Shown piece by piece: positions 1-7,040 of a DNA stretch of 35,004 bases. This DNA comes from Lachnospiraceae bacterium (GTDB taxonomy: Bacteria > Bacillota > Clostridia > Lachnospirales > Lachnospiraceae), in the NCBI GenBank assembly GCA_021201095.1, contig JAJQFO010000021.1:1-35004 (forward strand). The letters run 5' to 3'. The notes beneath the pieces were generated by a model. It ran no database searches, was not told the DNA's origin, and saw only the letters and a list, made by a program, of their open reading frames with translations. The translations under genes and the position numbers were made by a program. Each line of letters begins with the position of its first letter. Position 1 is the first letter of the stretch.

Positions 1-849
1 GATGCCGATGCTCCCCGCGAAGGCGGTCAGAATCGTACGTCCCCGCTTTGTCCCCAGGTTTCTTAAGGAAAGTCCGAAGGAGGTAAAAAGCGACATCGAC
101 GGTTTTTTGACTTTTTTGTTGCGGACGTGTTCCTGATGGTCCTTCCGCTGCTCGTATTCGATCTCCTCTGCTGTCAGGGGCATGGAATCAGATGTAATTT
201 CGCCGTCCAGCATGCGGATGGTCCGGGAAGAATAGCGCTCAGCTAACTCCGGGTTGTGCGTTACCATGATGACCAGGCGGTCTTTGGAAATCTTTTTGAG
301 AATCTCCATAACCTGTATGCTGGTCTCAGTATCGAGAGCGCCTGTAGGCTCATCGGCGAGTATGATGTCCGGATTGTTTACCAGGGCACGTGCGATCGCC
401 ACACGCTGCATCTGCCCGCCGGACATCTCATTGGGGCGTTTGTGCAGCTGATTGCCGAGACCGACCTCTTCAAGTGCGGCCTTTGCGCGCTCCCTCCGCT
501 CGGATTTTGAGACACCGGCGAGGGTCAGAGCCAGCTCGACGTTGCGCAGCACCGTCTGATGGGGGATCAGGTTGTAGGTCTGGAATACAAAGCCGATGGA
601 ATGGTTGCGGTAGGTGTCCCAGTCGCGATCCTTGTATTTTTTGGTGGAAATACCGTTGATGATCAGATCGCCTTCCGTGTAATGATCCAGGCCGCCGATG
701 ATATTCAGCATCGTAGTCTTGCCGCAGCCGGATGGCCCGAGGATCGCGACAAACTCACTGCTGCGGAACTTCAGGTCAATCCCTTTGAGCGCGTGGACCG
801 TGTTTTCACCGGAGAGGTAATCCTTTTTGATTGATTTCAGCTCTAGCAT
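1..849 (-). CDS. ABC transporter ATP-binding protein/permease (MacB/FtsX type), 3' part outside window
   Basis: Reads leftward from ATG at 849 and is still open at base 1, so 283 codons are visible. The first ~220 residues form an ABC ATPase: Walker A GPSGCGKTT (38-46), Q-loop Q90, signature MSGGQ (142-146), Walker B IILADEP (162-168) and H-loop H198. After a basic linker (~residues 240-255) the chain enters a sequence of the kind that opens an FtsX/MacB permease domain (SLRNLGTKRGRTILTAF). The ATPase is therefore fused to the N-terminus of a permease, an arrangement common in Firmicutes peptide or lipid exporters related to MacB. The start is supported by GAAAGAAGG about 8 bases upstream. 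The substrate cannot be told. A TTGACA-type promoter lies at 963-990. Confidence 0.88.
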   Translation of the reverse strand, partial: MLELKSIKKDYLSGENTVHALKGIDLKFRSSEFVAILGPSGCGKTTMLNIIGGLDHYTEGDLIINGISTKKYKDRDWDTYRNHSIGFVFQTYNLIPHQTVLRNVELALTLAGVSKSERRERAKAALEEVGLGNQLHKRPNEMSGGQMQRVAIARALVNNPDIILADEPTGALDTETSIQVMEILKKISKDRLVIMVTHNPELAERYSSRTIRMLDGEITSDSMPLTAEEIEYEQRKDHQEHVRNKKVKKPSMSLFTSFGLSLRNLGTKRGRTILTAFAGSIGI

Positions 850-962
850 GTCTTGCCTTCTTTCTTTTTCAGTCTTTTTTATGGTCTCCAGTCTTTGTTC
901 TCTCTGTGAAACTGCGGATCAAAAAAAGGAGACAGTCGTTACAAGTTGAATTGCCGCTTGCA

Positions 963-990
963 TTATTACAAATGAAAGCTTTTTTGTCAA
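963..990 (-). promoter_or_regulatory. Promoter for the leftward ABC gene
   Basis: On the minus strand TTGACA (990-985) is followed after 16 bases by TAATAA (968-963). This leaves a leader of about 105 bases before the ATG at 849. Match to the sigma-A consensus only; no operator is evident. Confidence 0.55.
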
Positions 991-1179
991 CAGTGCCTAT
1001 AAATTCTTTATTTTCTTCATAAAAAGTTTATAGATTGTGTATGTGAAAAGCAGCGTATCAATTTTTGGCGGATAGCCGAATCAAATTAATGAAATCGTAA
1101 AAGAATCTGAAAATGTTTAAAACGAATGAAATTTGGACAAACAGGCTGATTTGTCCAGTAGCGTTTTTCGAAAAATGGC

Positions 1180-1208
1180 TTGACAATCTACTGGAAACGC
1201 TGTAACGT
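1180..1208 (+). promoter_or_regulatory. Candidate promoter for the S-box/metK transcript
   Basis: TTGACA (1180-1185), 17-base spacer, TAACGT (1203-1208). It lies about 120 bases before the riboswitch aptamer, so the transcript would begin with a long leader. The -35 is perfect and the -10 is weak. Confidence 0.5.
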
Positions 1209-1324
1209 ATACGCGTGAAATCGTTCGGCATGTTTCTGCCACGCTTTGTTTCTGATGACGTCTTTTTTTGATGGCTGATGATGTTTTGTGACCGAAACGT
1301 GTGGATGCAGACAACAAAATAGCT

Positions 1325-1476
1325 TTTCTCTTATTCAGAGTGGTGGAGATACATAGGATCTGTGAAGCCACGGCAACCCCGGTTTGGTTTATCGGATGAA
1401 ACGGCAGATGTTTTGTCAGATAACTGATCATCGGAAGGTGCCAACCTGAGCGAGTCAACTCGAACAATAAGGGGAT
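1325..1476 (+). promoter_or_regulatory. SAM-I (S-box) riboswitch aptamer
   Basis: The S-box core is readable: AGAGTGGTGGAGA after the P1 5' strand, then TGTGAAGCCACGGCAACC, later AAGGTGCCAACCTGAG, and a closing AATAAGGG. P1 pairs CTCTTATT (1328-1335) with AATAAGGG (1466-1473). A terminator follows at once (1492-1514), the usual layout for SAM-dependent premature termination. It sits upstream of metK, whose product makes SAM, so feedback control of SAM synthesis is the expected role. This is a known riboswitch class, not a new one. Confidence 0.95.
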
Positions 1477-1491
1477 TTGATGAAATATTAA

Positions 1492-1514
1492 GTCCGCCTT
1501 TTTGGCGGATTTTT
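1492..1514 (+). terminator. S-box expression-platform terminator
   Basis: TCCGCC (1493-1498) pairs with GGCGGA (1504-1509) across a TTTTT loop and is followed by a T run (1510-1514). It starts 18 bases after P1 closes and would end transcription when the aptamer binds SAM. Confidence 0.9.
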
Positions 1515-1715
1515 CAGCTTTCGCATTTATGCGGCGGTGCGAGAATCCAGTTTATGGAATTCTGTTTCGTCATAACCTGAATGTCCGTCTGCGCTTGCGG
1601 CGGCGGAGAAAAACGGAAACCACCAGACTTCTTTTCAGATTATGCAGCGAGGAAAAATGAGGCAGAAGGAACGTGAAGGAATGGTGGAAGCAGTGAAAAG
1701 ATATCATTGACAAGA

Positions 1716-1722
1716 AGAAAGG
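1716..1722 (+). promoter_or_regulatory. Ribosome binding site that decides the metK start
   Basis: AGAAAGG at 1716-1722 touches an upstream ATG (1723), leaving no spacer, but lies 9 bases before the ATG at 1732. This favours 1732 as the start. It agrees with MetK family N-termini, which begin two or three residues before [14 protein letters not shown]. Confidence 0.75.
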
Positions 1723-1731
1723 ATGAAAAAA

Positions 1732-3021
1732 ATGGACAGATACTTGTTTACTTCCGAGTCCGTGACAGAAGGACATCCGGATAAAATCTGCGATCAGATT
1801 TCGGATGCGATACTGGATGCACTGCTGGAGCAGGATCCGATGAGTCGTGTGGCCTGCGAGACGGCGACGACGACCGGTCTGGTGCTGGTCATGGGCGAGA
1901 TATCCACAAAGGCGTATGTGGATATTCAGAAAATTGTACGAGACACAGTGCGCGAGATTGGTTATACCAGAGGAAAATATGGATTTGACGCGGACACCTG
2001 CGCGGTGATTACGGCGATTGATGAGCAGTCGCCGGATATCGCAATGGGCGTCAATAAGGCACTGGAGGCACGTGGAAAAACAGAGGATAGTGCGAGTAAA
2101 ACCTATGCGGAGCCGGGAGCGGCGGACAATGAACGCAAAGCGGCTGACGCGGAGCAGAGCAAGTCAATCGGCGCGGAGCAGAGCATGACAGACGATGAGC
2201 TGGAGGCAATCGGCGCGGGCGATCAGGGCATGATGTTCGGTTATGCGACAAACGAGACGGACGAGTATATGCCGTACCCGATCTCGCTGGCACATAAGCT
2301 GGTGCGGCAGCTGACAAAGGTGCGTAAAGATGGTACGCTGAAATATCTGCGGCCGGATGGAAAGAGCCAGGTAACGGTGGAATATGACGAGAATGGAAAG
2401 CCCTTCCGTCTGGATGCGGTCGTACTCTCGACGCAGCATGATCCGGAGGTTTCTCAGGAGCAGATCCACGCGGACATCAAGAAATATGTCTTTGACGAGA
2501 TTCTTCCGCAGAATATGGTAGATGAAAATACAAAATTTTATGTCAATCCGACCGGGCGGTTTGTGGTCGGCGGGCCGAATGGAGATTCCGGTCTGACCGG
2601 GCGCAAGATTATCGTGGATACCTACGGCGGATATGCCCGCCATGGTGGCGGTGCGTTTTCCGGTAAGGACTGCACAAAGGTAGATCGTTCGGCTGCGTAT
2701 GCTGCTCGTTATGTTGCAAAAAATATTGTGGCAGCCGGTCTGGCTGAAAAATGTGAGATTCAGCTTTCCTATGCGATCGGCGTGGCAAGGCCGACTTCCA
2801 TCATGGTGGATACCTTCGGTACCGGACGGCTTACGGATGAAAAGCTGACAGAGATCATCCGAGAAAACTTTGATCTGCGTCCGGCCGGCATTATCAAAAT
2901 GCTGGATCTGCGCCGCCCGATCTACAAACAGACGGCTGCCTATGGACATTTCGGCAGAAACGATCTGGATCTTCCGTGGGAGAAGACGGACCGCGTAGAA
3001 GCACTGGAGAAATATCTGTAA
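1732..3021 (+). CDS. metK: S-adenosylmethionine synthetase
   Basis: Makes SAM from methionine and ATP. Signatures include [14 protein letters not shown] at the N-terminus, GAGDQG (161-166), and the later GGGAFSGKD and [14 protein letters not shown] stretches. The protein has 429 residues, against about 390-400 for most bacterial MetK. The excess is one hydrophilic insert at about residues 115-153, just before the loop leading to GAGDQG, where relatives have only a few residues. The insert is Ala/Glu/Ser-rich and contains a duplicated AEQS module. Reading frame and downstream motifs are intact, so the enzyme is probably active. Control is by the S-box at 1325-1514. The gene stands alone, with a terminator at 3106-3154. 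Confidence 0.97.
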   Translation: MDRYLFTSESVTEGHPDKICDQISDAILDALLEQDPMSRVACETATTTGLVLVMGEISTKAYVDIQKIVRDTVREIGYTRGKYGFDADTCAVITAIDEQSPDIAMGVNKALEARGKTEDSASKTYAEPGAADNERKAADAEQSKSIGAEQSMTDDELEAIGAGDQGMMFGYATNETDEYMPYPISLAHKLVRQLTKVRKDGTLKYLRPDGKSQVTVEYDENGKPFRLDAVVLSTQHDPEVSQEQIHADIKKYVFDEILPQNMVDENTKFYVNPTGRFVVGGPNGDSGLTGRKIIVDTYGGYARHGGGAFSGKDCTKVDRSAAYAARYVAKNIVAAGLAEKCEIQLSYAIGVARPTSIMVDTFGTGRLTDEKLTEIIRENFDLRPAGIIKMLDLRRPIYKQTAAYGHFGRNDLDLPWEKTDRVEALEKYL

Positions 3022-3105
3022 GGATACTTGTGTGTCCGGAACCGATAAGTCAGTGACGGAATCGATATATGACTAAACAATAGATAAATATAAAGTCTAT
3101 AGAGC

Positions 3106-3154
3106 AAAAGGTCACGAATGGGGCACGGGCGTTCCTTTCGCGGCCTTTTGTTTC
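3106..3154 (+). terminator. Terminator after metK
   Basis: AAAGGTC (3107-3113) can pair with GGCCTTT (3142-3148), with further CGAA/TTCG pairing inside, followed by TTTTGTTTCTTT. The loop is long, so efficiency is uncertain. Confidence 0.6.
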
Positions 3155-3291
3155 TTTATGTTATTATGAATATTCGCTAAGAAAGATAGTATCTATTTGG
3201 AATTTGTTTCGTGATTTGACGCGGGTGCTGTCATTTTATAAAAAATTTAGATTTATCCATCTTTCTTTAGAGGAAATTCAAACATCCGTAT

Positions 3292-3299
3292 GCTATACT
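3292..3299 (+). promoter_or_regulatory. Extended -10 promoter for the histidine kinase
   Basis: TGCTATACT (3291-3299) fits an extended -10 without a clear -35. It lies 39 bases before the start codon at 3338. The rest of the 316-base metK/kinase gap shows only the metK terminator and AT-rich DNA. Confidence 0.5.
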
Positions 3300-3337
3300 A
3301 GCAAACGGAATGAGGAGAGGGAATAAAGGGTGATGAA

Positions 3338-4834
3338 ATGAAGTTAAGAACGAGGCTTGTCATAGCCTTTCTGATTATTATGATGGTGCCGTGTCTGATG
3401 TTCGGTATCATTATGCTGAGTTTTACAAGATACCGGGGGGCATTGGAGAATAATTATGGCGTGACAGTTACGCTGGATAATATTACTGACTCCATGCAGA
3501 TTATCAGCAACTCGACGCAGGAAATTTTTGACAGGCTGATAGAGCAGGCGGATGAGGATGCGGATGTTTTTCTGGATACGTCTTATCTGGACGAGATGAA
3601 TGAAGAGCTGGTCGAGCGGTATTCTTATCTGATTGTGCGGGTAGATGACACTTTGTATTATGTCGGCGCAACGGAGGATGATAATGCTTCTTTGCTTTTT
3701 GAAGATCTTCCATCGTTCCGGGAGGCAGGTGAAGTTTCGGATGTCAGCACTTACGTTGGCGAAGACACGCGCGCGTTTATCAGGCAGCTGGATGTCGCCT
3801 TTGAGGATGGCTCAGAGGGAAGTATTTTTATCATATCATCCGCTGCGCGGATTGTAAAACAGACGCGGAAGCTGCTTCAGGATCTGCTGATTGCTGTAGC
3901 GGTGATTCTGATTTTTACTTCTCTGATCATGGTAATCTGGATTTATACAGGGGTCAATGTTCCGCTGAAAAAGCTCAGTGAGGCGACCCACCGGATCAAG
4001 GAAAAGGATTTTGATTTTGAGATTGAAGTAAAAGGGAACGACGAGATCAGTATGCTGTGCCGGGATTTTGACGACATGCGCCGGCAGCTGAAGATGCAGG
4101 AGGAGGAAAAGGAAAGCTTTGACCGTCAGAGCAAGGAGCTGATCAGCAATATTTCGCATGACCTGAAGACGCCGATCACAGCTGTGAAAGGCTATGTGGA
4201 AGGAATCATGGACGGCGTTGCGGACACGCCGGAGAAGATGGACCGTTATATCCGCACGATTTATATTAAGGCAAATGATATGGACCGGCTGATCAATGAG
4301 CTGACCTTTTATTCCAAGATTGATACAAACCGCATTCCTTATAATTTTAAAAAGATCGACGCGGTGGAGTATTTTGACGACTGTGCGGAAGAAGTCGGAC
4401 TGGAAATGCATGAGCGGGAGATCCGTTTTTCCTACATTAACAGTGTAGAGCCGGGTACTCTTGTCATCGCGGACGCGGAGCAGCTGAAGCGGGTGGTTAA
4501 CAATATTATTGGTAATTCAATCAAATATATGGATAAGCCTCGGAAAGAGGTGCAGCTGCGTGTTTTTAATGCCGGTGATTTTGTACAGGCAGAGATTGAG
4601 GATAATGGCAAAGGCATTGAAAATAAGGATCTGGTGAATATTTTTGACCGCTTTTACCGCACGGATATGTCGCGTAACTCTTCCCAGGGAGGCAGCGGCA
4701 TCGGTCTCTCAATTGTACGGAAAATCATTGAAGACCACGGCGGGCGGATCTGGGCGACCAGTAAGGTCGGAGAAGGAACGACGATGCATTTTCTCATCCG
4801 AAAGTATGCGGTGGGCAGCTCTGCGCAGCAGTGA
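3338..4834 (+). CDS. Membrane sensor histidine kinase
   Basis: 498 residues. An N-terminal membrane helix (about 7-29), an extracytoplasmic sensor region (30-180) rich in acidic residues and of no recognised fold, a second helix (about 182-206), and a HAMP linker (207-260) precede the kinase core. The phospho-acceptor is H274 in SNISHDLKTPI. The ATPase part shows the N box around NNIIGNS (388-394), G1 DNGKGI (422-427), FDRFYR and G2 GGSGIGLSIV (451-460). AAGGG lies 7 bases before the ATG. It pairs naturally with the OmpR-type regulator downstream at 5147. That order is kinase first, with a 312-base gap, whereas most such pairs are regulator first and overlapping. The stimulus is unknown. Confidence 0.93.
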   Translation: MKLRTRLVIAFLIIMMVPCLMFGIIMLSFTRYRGALENNYGVTVTLDNITDSMQIISNSTQEIFDRLIEQADEDADVFLDTSYLDEMNEELVERYSYLIVRVDDTLYYVGATEDDNASLLFEDLPSFREAGEVSDVSTYVGEDTRAFIRQLDVAFEDGSEGSIFIISSAARIVKQTRKLLQDLLIAVAVILIFTSLIMVIWIYTGVNVPLKKLSEATHRIKEKDFDFEIEVKGNDEISMLCRDFDDMRRQLKMQEEEKESFDRQSKELISNISHDLKTPITAVKGYVEGIMDGVADTPEKMDRYIRTIYIKANDMDRLINELTFYSKIDTNRIPYNFKKIDAVEYFDDCAEEVGLEMHEREIRFSYINSVEPGTLVIADAEQLKRVVNNIIGNSIKYMDKPRKEVQLRVFNAGDFVQAEIEDNGKGIENKDLVNIFDRFYRTDMSRNSSQGGSGIGLSIVRKIIEDHGGRIWATSKVGEGTTMHFLIRKYAVGSSAQQ

Positions 4835-4883
4835 GGGTTTTTGGATAATCGGCGGATGCGTTGGCTGATGACAGCATAAGCAG

Positions 4884-4892
4884 TGTTATAAT
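4884..4892 (+). promoter_or_regulatory. Extended -10 promoter in the kinase/regulator gap
   Basis: TGTTATAAT (4884-4892) is an extended -10 with a perfect TATAAT. It would let the response regulator be transcribed separately, with a leader of about 250 bases holding the palindromic element at 4977-5110. No good -35 is seen at 16-18 bases. Confidence 0.45.
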
Positions 4893-4976
4893 AAAAAGTA
4901 TGGTTGAGACGGCACATCAGGATGGTTATTTAGAAATATCCTGGAAAAAATGTGGAAATAGATATAGAAAAGAAAT

Positions 4977-5110
4977 GTAACTATTCAGGACAGTACCTCG
5001 CACCCGCTGCGAGGTACGTATGAAAACGTATATTTTACAGGAAAAAGTCCCATCGCGCAGCGATTTTAAATGGACTTTTTCCCGTAACTGTGAAGGTACT
5101 GAACAGTTAC
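4977..5110 (+). repeat. Palindromic element, family P copy 1 (terminal inverted repeats)
   Basis: Left end GTAACTATTCAGGACAGTAC and right end GGTACTGAACAGTTAC are inverted versions of each other. Inside are two strong hairpins: GTACCTCGCA pairing with TGCGAGGTAC, and GGAAAAAGTCC pairing with GGACTTTTTCC. A copy lies at 29376-29516, and partial copies at 25720-25872, 28872-28898 and 34789-34853. It is non-coding and ends 36 bases before the regulator start, so in the mRNA it would form structure close to the ribosome binding site. Confidence 0.85.
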
Positions 5111-5146
5111 AAAGAAATTATAAATACAGATACAGGGGGAAAACGT

Positions 5147-5836
5147 ATGAGCAGAATTCTGATTGTAGAAGATGAAGACGCGATTGCTGATCTGGAAAAG
5201 GATTATCTGGAGCTCTCCGGATTTGAGGTGGAGATTGAAAGCTCCGGAGAAAGAGGGCTGAAGCGCTCTCTGGAGGAGGATTTTGACCTGATTATTCTGG
5301 ATCTGATGCTGCCGGAGATCGATGGCTTTGAGATCTGCCGCCAGATTCGCGAGAAAAAGAATCTTCCTATTATCATGGTATCTGCCAAAAAGGACGACAT
5401 TGACAAGATCCGCGGTCTGGGTCTCGGCGCGGACGACTACATGACCAAGCCGTTCAGCCCGAGTGAACTGGTGGCTCGTGTCAAGGCTCATCTGGCGCGC
5501 TATGAGCGTCTGGTCAACAGCAGTATCCAGGAAAATGATATCGTGGAAATCCGCGGGATCAAAATTGATAAGACCGCCCGCCGCGTATGGATCAACGGCG
5601 AGGAAAAAAGCTTCACGACCAAGGAATTTGACCTGCTCACCTTCCTTGCCCAGAATCCGAACCATGTCTTCACCAAGGAAGAGCTTTTCCGAGAGATCTG
5701 GGACATGGAATCCATCGGAGACATCGCGACCGTGACCGTCCATATCAAGAAAATCCGCGAGAAGATCGAGAAGCAGTCCTCCAAGCCTGAATACATCGAG
5801 ACCATCTGGGGCGTCGGATATCGGTTTAAGATGTGA
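5147..5836 (+). CDS. OmpR/PhoB-family response regulator
   Basis: 229 residues. The receiver domain (1-120) shows acidic residues at the start (VEDED), phospho-acceptor D52 in LIILDLMLPEIDG, S79 and K101 in YMTKPF. A winged-helix DNA-binding domain (about 130-229) ends with TVHIKKIREKIE and the family hallmark WGVGYRFKM. AGGGGG stands about 7 bases before ATG 5147. An in-frame ATG at 5090 lies inside the palindromic element and has no such signal, so I prefer 5147. It should be phosphorylated by the kinase at 3338-4834. Targets are unknown. One open possibility is the Pho-box array at 21872, but nothing in the window ties them together. Confidence 0.95.
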   Translation: MSRILIVEDEDAIADLEKDYLELSGFEVEIESSGERGLKRSLEEDFDLIILDLMLPEIDGFEICRQIREKKNLPIIMVSAKKDDIDKIRGLGLGADDYMTKPFSPSELVARVKAHLARYERLVNSSIQENDIVEIRGIKIDKTARRVWINGEEKSFTTKEFDLLTFLAQNPNHVFTKEELFREIWDMESIGDIATVTVHIKKIREKIEKQSSKPEYIETIWGVGYRFKM

Positions 5837-5839
5837 TAA

Positions 5840-5880
5840 TTGACAATATCTATATAGTGTATTACAATATCATTATATAG
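5840..5880 (+). promoter_or_regulatory. Promoter with inverted repeat for the antitoxin operon
   Basis: TTGACA (5840-5845), 17-base spacer, TACAAT (5863-5868) is close to consensus. CTATATA (5850-5856) and TATATAG (5874-5880) form an inverted repeat across the -10, as expected if the ribbon-helix-helix antitoxin represses its own operon. Confidence 0.75.
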
Positions 5881-5897
5881 AAAGAGAGGTGCTGATG

Positions 5898-6221
5898 ATG
5901 GAAGCAATGGATTTAGTACAGGCAAGAACTCCCAAAAGTGTGAAAACTACAGCAAATGATATTCTTGACACACTGGGACTCAATATGTCGACTTATATCA
6001 ATATGGCACTTAAACAATTGATCATACAAGGTGGAATTCCTTTTAGCGTGAAGGTGAACAGGGAGGTATATACTCCGGTTGAAGCAATTCGTGAGATAGA
6101 CGCTACATTGAAAATGGAAGGAATGCCTTTGACATCTGCCGATCTGGATATGCTGAAAGAGATCAGGTCGGGACATTTAACAACCGACGAGGCACGGCAG
6201 AAAATTTTGAGTGAGGTATGA
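5898..6221 (+). CDS. Ribbon-helix-helix (RelB/DinJ-like) antitoxin with VbhA-like Fic-inhibitory motif
   Basis: 107 residues. The N-terminal half (about 8-45, with KSVKTTANDILDTLGLNMST) has the look of RelB/DinJ-type antitoxins, which bind DNA as ribbon-helix-helix dimers. The C-terminal part is different. It contains T70-L-K-M-E74-G75, which fits the (S/T)xxxE(G/N) motif by which class I Fic inhibitors such as VbhA block ATP use by Fic enzymes. After it comes a helical tail ending DEARQKILSEV, like small VbhA-type antitoxins. The next gene encodes a Fic protein, so this is probably one protein doing operator binding and toxin inhibition. Start: GAGGT ends 7 bases before ATG 5898; ATG 5895 is an alternative. 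The fusion reading is inference. Confidence 0.8.
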   Translation: MEAMDLVQARTPKSVKTTANDILDTLGLNMSTYINMALKQLIIQGGIPFSVKVNREVYTPVEAIREIDATLKMEGMPLTSADLDMLKEIRSGHLTTDEARQKILSEV

Positions 6222-6222
6222 T

Positions 6223-6895
6223 ATGGCGGACAGAATTTACTGCTATCCGGATTCTGATGTCCTTATAAGTCAAATACCCCAATGCAAGCATCGGGGTATT
6301 TGACCCTCGCGGCAGTCGCCAAATAGCCGTGCAAGCACGGCTACCTGGCTCGTTGCTTCGCGGGAATAAGCTGGATATCAGAGATATGGATAAGCTGCAT
6401 AGTTTTGAACGCAGGCTGACCATGCTTCGGTTATCGGAACTTCTTGATAAACCGGTCATTGGTAAATTTAACCTTGAACATCTGCAGAAGATTCACCGAT
6501 ATATTTTTCAGGATATTTATGAATGGGCTGGGCAGATTCGGACGGTTGACATTGCAAAAGAGAATATGTTCTGTAACGTAAAATTTATCGAGTCTCAGGC
6601 AGAAATAATTTTTGAAAATCTGAAAAAGGAAAATTATTTGGTCGGGCTTGAAAAGGAGATATTTATAAAACGACTTGCGTATTATTTTGCTGAGATTAAT
6701 GCCTTGCATCCATTCCGGGAAGGAAACGGCAGGAGTCAGCGTGAATTTATAAGATCATTAGCCTTGCATAATGGTTATGTTATCAGTTTTGCTAATATCA
6801 GCGGCGAGGATATGATAAATGCAAGCAAAAAATCATTTTTATGCGATTATGAGGAGATGGAACGAATTTTTGCGATGTGCGTTCAAAAAAGGTGA
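6223..6895 (+). pseudogene. fic: Fic-family AMP-transferase toxin, interrupted by a 97-bp element
   Basis: ATG 6223 begins MADRIYCYPDSDVLI, the normal start of a Fic protein, but after codon 15 the frame enters a palindromic element (6269-6365) and stops at 6301-6303. Fic homology resumes in another frame at 6366 as NKLDIRD and continues to 6895. The Fic motif HPFREGNGRSQR is intact (codon for its His at 6707) and matches HxFx(D/E)GNGRxxR of AMPylating enzymes. Removing 6269-6365 joins CTTATA to AATAAGCTG and restores DVLINKLDIRD in frame. As it stands, translation would have to restart at GTG 6329 or ATG 6386, neither with a good ribosome site, giving a protein without its first ~20 residues. 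The preceding antitoxin is intact. Confidence 0.85.
6269..6365 (+). mobile_element. 97-bp palindromic insertion element in fic (family F)
   Basis: Two perfect hairpins. The first is GTCAAATACCCC (6269-6280) with GGGGTATTTGAC (6293-6304), whose loop itself pairs ATGC/GCAT. The second is TAGCCGTGC with GCACGGCTA, joined by AA. The joined flanks equal the expected uninterrupted fic sequence, so the borders are exact and no target duplication is needed. Parts of the right half recur in reverse orientation at 32433-32453, 33621-33634 and 33756-33785. It has no coding capacity, so it would be moved in trans if mobile. Confidence 0.8.
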
Positions 6896-6920
6896 ACAGT
6901 TACGAATTTTCCAGCGTAGA

Positions 6921-6962
6921 AAGGACAGGAATGTAATGATTTTTTGATTTCTGTCTTTTTTT
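6921..6962 (+). terminator. Terminator after the fic locus
   Basis: AAGGACAGGAA (6921-6931) pairs with TTTCTGTCTTT (6948-6958) with two G-U pairs, followed by a T run. A fragment of the family P terminal repeat (GAACAGTTAC) overlaps the fic stop just before it. Confidence 0.7.
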
Positions 6963-7040
6963 GGTATAGCAAAAATATGAAGCACGAAGAATTTGAGGTG
7001 TTTTCACAGAATAGAGATATACAAAATATGAGGAATCAGT

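Larger units (their letters stand above)
850..1324. other. Divergent intergenic region, ABC gene / metK leader
   Basis: A 475-base gap with no convincing gene. It holds the leftward promoter of the ABC gene (963-990) and a rightward promoter (1180-1208) that would drive the S-box and metK. Around the rightward promoter sit two nested palindromes: CCAGTAG (1155-1161) pairing with CTACTGG (1188-1194), and TTTTTCGAAAAA (1164-1175). They could be an operator, but no regulator is identified. Confidence 0.5.

Noticed and set aside
1117-1467. 116-codon minus-strand reading frame before metK
   Set aside because: It lies over the S-box riboswitch, whose conserved core explains the sequence.
2164-2949. 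Long minus-strand reading frame opposite metK
   Set aside because: It mirrors the codon pattern of metK, has no ribosome site or known family, and metK is certain.
6293-6304. First hairpin of the fic insertion as a transcription terminator
   Set aside because: The stem is strong but is followed by CCTCGCGG rather than a T run.
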